Shown here in pieces: positions 60,901 through 64,000 of a stretch of 64,000 nt of DNA. The notes under the pieces are model-generated. The model was not told the DNA's origin, searched no databases, and was given only the letters and a program-made list of their open reading frames with translations. A program made the position numbers and the translations under genes. This DNA is from Lunularia cruciata. Lineage: Eukaryota; Streptophyta; Marchantiopsida; Lunulariales; Lunulariaceae. Position 1 is the first letter of the stretch; every line of letters starts with the position of its first letter. The stretch covers positions 20,910,517-20,974,516 of the forward strand of contig OX419755.1 in NCBI GenBank assembly GCA_948567375.1, given 5' to 3'.

Positions 60901-62444
60901 GTTGCAGACGTAGTTGGGCGAATGCCAGTACTCCTCGTACCGAGTTTCTGTTTAGCTCATGAGTGCCGAGGCAAAAGGTGGAACACAAGCCGTTTGTAGA
61001 ACGGAGCAGAAAGGTGGATGTATATGCTTAAGCGTATCCTTACTTGAAGGTAGGAATTGAGTTCCTTTTGCTTTTCAGCAGCTTGGGCACCCCATGCCTC
61101 TTGAAGCGTTCTCCCTAATACGTATACACCGACAGCTGTATATCTGTAAATTACATGTTGAAAGTACAATAGAATTAAGCATGCCAGCCATCAGAAGACA
61201 TTCCACATGGAACTATACAGCAGAGCATTCATTAAATAACCTGTCATACGACAATTTCTGCGATCACTCATCTGCAAATTGTCTGACTCAAACCTTCAGT
61301 TAACATCCGCTCCAAGTAAACTGGTTTGCAGGAGTAGCAAGCACATAGTCTACAAAATTCATTCTGAGACTGTTCGAGATTGGTACATACAGGTTTCCAT
61401 AACTATTCTTGGCAAACGCTCCGCCGGTATTATCACCAGAGTACAGAAATAGTGATCCTGAGTGCTTCAGGGAAACCTGACAGAAAAAGACTATCAGAAT
61501 GGTCGATGCAATCGGATGGTTGAATGGTCCATTAAAAATTTGAAGAGAAGGCAAGGCAAAATGTCGAGTCATGGAGGTGGGCAATACTAGGTACATCGAT
61601 TCTCACCTCTACTATACCCTTTGCAGCAGTCACCGCTTGGATCATCTTGTTTCGCAGCTAACCCCAACGAAGTACAAGGTCATTTGAGGAGCTAAAGTGT
61701 ACCAATTAGTCAAGCATGCCACTTAGAATTTCCATTCTATCAGCTCACCACATATCTTATGATAGCTTGAAGCCATAATAGAAGAATCACATTGAGTAGT
61801 GAGATACACAGCCTGGTCCCGTACCTTCGTCTACATGCATGACCAGATGCGAAAACAAATCACAGCACAGACCACAGTGCTTGCTTACCTCTTGGTCCGA
61901 TTTTTCATTTTCAAACTTTGGATAAAAAGTTGCTCGCACTTGTGCACGAGCTGAAAGTCTCCCACCTTTGGTTGACTTAATATCCATCACCTGAGGCCAA
62001 GTAAAAGTGGAAGTAAGTTTTTTAAGTTGCTACGGGTACCACTGGCTCGTTCTTTTGCGGTAAGCGATGACAGTTCACAAAAATGGCTCGGTACATGAAG
62101 GTAGCCAGTATGCACAAGGTTTAATCCCATCGACTCCAACCTGTGCCCCGTTTTCTCAGTCTACTTTTGAGAGCACTTCTGTATTCCTCATAGACACCCC
62201 TCTATCAAACAAAATTTGCAGCCCCTGCTTTTCTAGTTGCTTAGGTGATCAAGGTTTCTCTCACCTCATCGTCGGGTTTGACAGGCCCTTTGACATCGGC
62301 ATCTTCGGAGGACTTCACGGCGGCTTTAGTTTCTAGCTCCGGCTTTTGGCCCTTGGGAGCCCATACCAGCTTCTGACCACCATTCTTGTTAGTCACCGTA
62401 TTGTACGGCCTTCTGAAATTAGCGTTGCTGCCTTGCACATTCTT
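50900..62444 (-). CDS. RNL: Plant-type trifunctional tRNA ligase (RNL/RLG1)
   Basis: Minus-strand exons, 5' to 3': 62265-62444, 61889-61990, 61607-61657, 61391-61476, 61044-61143, 59787-59865, 59513-59633, 59222-59328, 58839-58967, 58659-58723, 58173-58340, 57897-58063, 57692-57723, 57376-57590, 56092-56171, 55782-55847, 55168-55457, 54948-55043, 54302-54399, 53887-53947, 53462-53538, 53093-53164, 52549-52625, 52371-52451, 52094-52196, 51746-51913, 51193-51456, 50900-51028. All junctions are GT-AG and phase-consistent: 3,264 nt, 1,087 residues plus TGA. The Arabidopsis enzyme is about 1,104 residues, so only a short N-terminus is missing. The protein seals tRNA halves after intron removal, and in plants also joins IRE1-cut bZIP60 mRNA in the unfolded-protein response. 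No in-frame stop interrupts the resolved exons, so the gene looks functional. The start codon was not found. Confidence 0.95.
52094..55220 (-). other. RNL: RNL polynucleotide kinase domain
   Basis: The P-loop is read across the exon 17/18 junction as FFPG then IPGCAKSGLC (55168 and 55043), a GxxGxxKS nucleotide-binding loop. Later blocks are MGDLTKGRYWQILADQRKKK, ITLADKNAPNEEVWKQ, NPYSLDALAICMYRV, FYNLYKGK, RKEFEEELQERFGH and KGTFKDAWVAWEALLRKTL. The kinase phosphorylates the 5'-OH of the 3' tRNA half. The acidic linker before it (55200-55300) is rich in Glu, Asp and Ser, as is usual for inter-domain spacers. Confidence 0.9.
54775..54880 (+). repeat. Intronic repeat family, partial copy
   Basis: GAGCAGGAGCCGTTCTGGGAACGGGTGATCC and nearby text match the start of the larger copies at 56390 and 60419. 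Only about 100 bp are recognisable. It lies in the intron between exons 18 and 19. Confidence 0.6.
56390..57045 (+). repeat. Intronic repeat family, long copy
   Basis: It matches 60419-60985 in order: GAGCAGAAGCCG..., AACGGGG, CATGCA, then at the right end CTCGTACCGAGT.TCT..., AGCTCATGAGTGCC.AGGCAAA (near 56988-57032). A second head-like motif sits at 56797, so the copy may be composite. It lies in the 1.2-kb intron between exons 14 and 15. Confidence 0.7.
57165..57347 (-). repeat. Intronic repeat family, inverted copy
   Basis: The reverse complement reads AACGGGGAATTCACACCCAC and AGGACAGAACCGACGCAA, matching 60448-60485. It is opposite in orientation to the neighbouring copy at 56390-57045 in the same intron, forming an imperfect inverted repeat. 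Confidence 0.8.
60419..60990 (+). repeat. Intronic repeat family, most complete copy
   Basis: About 570 bp in the intron between exons 5 and 6. It starts GAGAGCAGAAGCCGTTCCC and AACGGGGAATTCACACCCAC and ends CTCATGAGTGCCGAGGCAAA. The antisense 148-codon frame here (60376-60822) is part of the repeat and has no recognised domain. Confidence 0.75.
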
Positions 62445-64000
62445 CTGGAACAAAACACGCCTCAACAATTAGGGATAGCACATTCACATATCCCGGACAG
62501 TGCTTACGACTGTCTCGAACAGATCGTTAGGACAATCAAGGGCTCTCCAGTGAGAGTGGACCCAAGATGTGAAAACTCAATTTTGAGGCTTCCTCGTTTA
62601 GTTTCGATTTTTACACTGAAGAGAAAAGACACAAAGATGTATCGACAGTAAGAATCCTGGATCTTGAGCAAGACAATGATCAAGGATGGGCCCCAATGCA
62701 CTTGACACCAAGAGTAGAAACGGATGTCGAAGACTTCACGTACGTACCACTTGGAGTCGAGACATTACCGTTCCAGAGAGGATACACGAGAATCTAACAC
62801 AGGACTGGCACAAGGATAGAAGCGGGAGGAGAAAATAAATAAGGGACAAAGAGCGCCGCCCATCAGTCGCAGAGGTCAGCCCAAGGAAAAAGCAGTGATT
62901 GTTCAGATCGACCTCATCCCAGAAACCACACAGCTGCAAACAGTACGATTGTCTTCTTGGAGCTACATATTTTTCAACCTCGGAACAAACACATTTTACT
63001 GTCTCACTCGGATAATGCACAGCACTGGGAAAGTACGCCAGCGTCTTCCAGCCAATTGTATATCGTAAAGCATCAAATGCGCAAATCTTTATAGATCCTG
63101 AAGTGGTCGTAACTTCAAGAGTTTTGGATCGCTGGGGTTGTGTATAAGCACATGTTCCCACTACGATTCTATTATATGCGCAGACGAGGGTTTAACACAC
63201 AATTAGTGTGCATGGGCAATAGAGGATCAGAATTATTTCATGGCATAAAAGTGGACCTCTCAACTTGATTGTGCCAACTCTGTGAGAGCCTCAATTTTCC
63301 GAGGAAATTGACTCACGGTCAATGAATAGATCATTCCAGCCTTCTAGCTGTGTCAAATCTAAAGCAGGGAATGAACAGGACTGCATTGCGCAGCAATTCC
63401 AGCCAAGTCGTAAAACTTGCTCATCAAGATACTCAAACGTCAGTTATCGCAGTCCACTACGTACGATCCCAAAGTAACAGCGGCCACGAACTCATATCGG
63501 CTATATTTAGATCCTTCAATTTTTTAGGGTTCCACAGGCCTTCATACCTTTGTTTCCTTACGTTCAGGCCAATTCTAATTTCTTCTCCGGAAATCCCCTT
63601 AATATCTCGAGACTTTAGAAGAATACAGAAAGAATTCATTCCCTAGCATTAGGCAGAATGAAAGCGTCTCGCATTAGGTTATGTTTCGACATTCAGCTGG
63701 AGGTTCATGGCGATCAAGCAACATGCAATTTCATCGCTACGCAGAACTTTGACTGACTGAAGAATAAAGCATGCAGGAACGGAAATTCACAAAGATGACA
63801 GCGGAAATCTACCCCCGCTTCCATCACACAAGTGATTGTGTTGCAGTAAACTGCCGAAATGTGCGGCGGAGAATTCCTCGAGGCAGTCCTAAGGTGCGTC
63901 AAACAGAAATCGACACAAATTCTTCCCTTAACGGCGAGCAATGCCCTCATCTGCTGTCTAGATTTCCACTTAAGTACGATCGAATGTGTTCATCATGCCT
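62445..64000 (-). other. 5' end of the tRNA ligase gene, start exon unresolved
   Basis: A plausible exon with a strong pyrimidine-rich acceptor and GTAAGC donor spans 62508-62615 (minus), but in the phase needed to join exon 62265-62444 it contains a stop and no ATG. It may be an untranslated exon, or the junction may use another acceptor (for example near 62468). Minus frames at 62736-63161 (141 codons) and 63714-63950 have ATG starts but no family resemblance. Confidence 0.45.

Larger units (their letters stand above)
55250..62444 (-). other. RNL: RNL adenylyltransferase (ligase) domain
   Basis: The domain is spread over exons 1-17. The nucleotidyl-transfer lysine lies in KHSG (61456-61467, within VSLKHSGSLFLYSG), preceded by RATFYPKFENEKSDQE. 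Other conserved blocks: YTAVGVYVLGR, CIAMELVTAVLGDHGQRPLQ, FYSSPDVVAFCHTWRLPTNQ, SFFSAYDALCEEGIAS, QGEILEGLVAR and LKFLPYK followed by LRTFLIRNGL. This part activates the 5'-phosphate by AMP transfer and seals the nick. All these blocks match the family closely, and nothing required appears missing. Confidence 0.92.

Noticed and set aside
62736..63161. 141-codon minus-strand frame as first exon of the tRNA ligase
   Set aside because: No resemblance to known ligase N-termini and no donor in a phase that joins the first resolved exon could be shown; left as unresolved.
1..64000. CRISPR arrays, bacterial operons, rRNA or tRNA genes
   Set aside because: Eukaryotic spliced genes and LTR elements throughout; no spaced direct-repeat array, rRNA motif or tRNA cloverleaf was recognised by eye. 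A tRNAscan and rRNA profile run would settle the RNA genes.

Overview
The window is streptophyte (green plant) nuclear DNA with two compartments. Positions 1 to about 41,200 are a graveyard of nested Ty3/gypsy LTR retrotransposons, full of stop codons and frameshifts. Positions about 44,000 to 64,000 hold two spliced host genes. The plant assignment rests on a plant-type trifunctional tRNA ligase, a plant-like coatomer zeta subunit, GT-AG introns and the retroelement families. I cannot name the species.

Retroelement region, left to right. Element A (minus strand, 1-6627, cut by the window start) and its sibling B (minus, 32551-38405) have LTRs that start TGTAAC and end TTTACA, a primer-binding site resembling the initiator-Met type, and arrays of GAAnnTTC motifs just upstream of a TATA box. 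Element E (plus, 7664-23677) is a chromodomain-type Ty3 element. Its reverse transcriptase is split by a second element, F (plus, 11172-20579). Single LTRs of the A/B family (25813-26254, 29570-29991, 32576-32971) and of the E family (23800-24554, 30012-30764) are scattered around them, several with visible target-site duplications. A further degenerate plus-strand element (I) is interrupted by B: its protease lies at about 31.9 kb and its RT, RNase H and integrase at 38.4-41.2 kb.

Element F is the highlight. Its polyprotein order is gag (two CCHC knuckles), protease, C5-cytosine DNA methyltransferase, RT, RNase H, integrase, PHD finger. The methyltransferase sits between protease and RT in one uninterrupted frame apart from point stops, and motifs I, IV, VI, VIII and IX/X can be read. 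The PHD finger keeps all eight zinc ligands. A selfish element carrying both a DNA-methylation writer and a chromatin reader is the unusual biological system in this window. F also has an odd terminal arrangement, [450 bp]-internal-[105 bp]-[450 bp]-[105 bp], that looks circularly permuted.

Host genes. COPZ (coatomer zeta, COPI vesicle coat) is on the plus strand at 44299-46712. Six exons are resolved, and there are two tandemly duplicated candidates for the last, very short exon. The plant tRNA ligase (RNL/RLG1) is on the minus strand at 50900-62444. I resolved 28 exons with consistent splice phases that encode 1,087 residues: the ligase, polynucleotide kinase and cyclic phosphodiesterase domains, each with its active-site motif visible. 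Only the extreme N-terminus was not found. The two genes converge, with about 4 kb between them. Several ligase introns hold copies of a dispersed repeat, two of them in inverted orientation.
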